Below, one piece after another: positions 5,439-5,923 of a DNA stretch of 5,923 nt; the stretch's first letter is position 1, and each line of letters opens with the position of its first letter. Both the position numbers and the translations under genes were made by a program. The DNA comes from an uncultured Erysipelotrichaceae bacterium. Its GTDB lineage: Bacteria; Bacillota_I; Bacilli_A; Erysipelotrichales; Erysipelotrichaceae. The stretch lies in assembly GCA_902795905.1 (NCBI GenBank), contig CADBMY010000326.1, positions 1-5,923 of the forward strand. Direction: 5' to 3'. The notes beneath the pieces were generated by a model. That model had not been told where the DNA came from, ran no database searches, and saw only the letters and a list, made by a program, of their open reading frames with translations.

Positions 5439-5923
5439 ATCTTTTCTCCTTTGCGGTGTGATACAAGCCAGTCAAGAATACCCTTTTCATTATGCAGGGT
5501 AAGTACCCAGCTCCAGTGATTATTGCTCATCTTCTGTGTCCAGTCCATGTCAGGATCGGTACCGATACCGTACTGTGCCAGTTCTTCGGCAGTATACAGA
5601 GTCAGGTGAGTATCGGTGTAGCCTCTTTCAAGCAGAGACATGAATGTATTGGCCAGGTAGGCATGTCTGTCAGCCTGATGATCGATATAGGATGTGGATA
5701 CCCATACCGGTACATGGGGCCAGTGCTCCAGCATCATGCGTGTTTCACCGTTGATCGAAGGGCAGATCGGGGCTGCTGCCGCAAACAGATCGGGAGCCAT
5801 GGATACAGCTCTTACCGTGCCGGCTCCGCCCATGGAGAGACCCAGTACATAGATCCTGTCGGGATCGACATTGCCTTCACTGATCATCTCTCTGATCACG
5901 GAGAATACTCTGCCGAGGTAATC
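5435..5923 (-). CDS. Alpha/beta-hydrolase esterase (PHB-depolymerase/prolyl-oligopeptidase-like), N-terminus outside the window
   Basis: C-terminal 162 residues of a serine hydrolase. The frame is open to the window edge (first visible residues DYLGRVFS), and the GTG at 5899 is an internal Val codon, not a start. VDPDRIYVLGLSMGGAGT (visible residues 19-36) is a textbook nucleophile elbow G-x-S-x-G with Ser30, preceded by the DPDRIY motif common to feruloyl/acetyl esterases, PHB-depolymerase-like enzymes and prolyl oligopeptidases. Candidate Asp81 (SYIDHQAD) sits where the family has its acid, and His136 (NNHWSW) where it has its His. The order Ser-Asp-His with about 50 residues between each fits the fold. 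Any signal peptide or extra domain would be upstream of the visible part, so cell location cannot be judged. It overlaps the SGNH hydrolase gene by 4 nt (ATGA). Role in removing ester groups from plant or host glycans is inference. Confidence 0.88.
   Translation of the reverse strand, partial: DYLGRVFSVIREMISEGNVDPDRIYVLGLSMGGAGTVRAVSMAPDLFAAAAPICPSINGETRMMLEHWPHVPVWVSTSYIDHQADRHAYLANTFMSLLERGYTDTHLTLYTAEELAQYGIGTDPDMDWTQKMSNNHWSWVLTLHNEKGILDWLVSHRKGEKI
5446..5450 (-). promoter_or_regulatory. Ribosome binding site of the SGNH hydrolase gene
   Basis: AGGAG on the minus strand, 7 nt before the ATG at 5438 and inside the 3' end of the upstream esterase gene. It settles the start and supports translation at the ATGA junction. 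Confidence 0.82.

Noticed and set aside
5897..5899. GTG as the start of the esterase
   Set aside because: The frame continues upstream to the window edge, and a start here would leave only about 20 residues before the nucleophile elbow, far too few for an alpha/beta-hydrolase core.

Overview
The window looks like part of a carbohydrate-catabolism region from a low-to-mid-GC, probably anaerobic and gut-associated Bacillota (Firmicutes) species; Erysipelotrichia or a related clostridial lineage is my best guess. Reasons: strong AGGAG-type ribosome binding sites, short intergenic gaps, overlapping genes, AGA as a common Arg codon, intrinsic terminators, and a gene set typical of Firmicutes sugar loci. 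This placement is inference, not a database match. No RNA genes, insertion sequences, phage genes or CRISPR arrays were seen.

Layout: (A) 1-2327, plus strand. The 3' part of an RbsC-type sugar ABC permease is followed, after a 59-bp gap with a GNRA-capped hairpin, by a complete L-fucose/L-arabinose-isomerase-like protein of 470 aa. A strong intrinsic terminator closes the unit. Upstream partners (ATPase, substrate-binding protein) would lie before base 1. (B) 2337-4691, plus strand. A candidate extended -10 promoter sits just after that terminator and drives three overlapping genes: an unrecognised 212-aa soluble protein, a PfkB/ribokinase-family sugar kinase, and a classical-type short-chain dehydrogenase/reductase (SDR). 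A hairpin terminator lies between this unit and the convergent one. (C) 5923-4701, minus strand. An alpha/beta-hydrolase esterase, truncated at the window edge, is coupled by ATGA to an SGNH/GDSL-type hydrolase.

How they may work together: the permease imports a sugar, the isomerase converts an aldose to a ketose, the kinase phosphorylates a sugar or sugar acid, and the SDR performs an NAD(H)-linked step. The two convergent serine hydrolases could remove acyl groups from a sugar or glycoside. Each family call is well supported. The joint pathway and its substrate are inference: no aldolase or regulator is visible here, and none of the enzymes can be assigned a substrate from sequence alone. 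The oddest items are the unknown protein leading the kinase operon, the SDR's Gly at the usual catalytic Asn position, and the hairpin between permease and isomerase.
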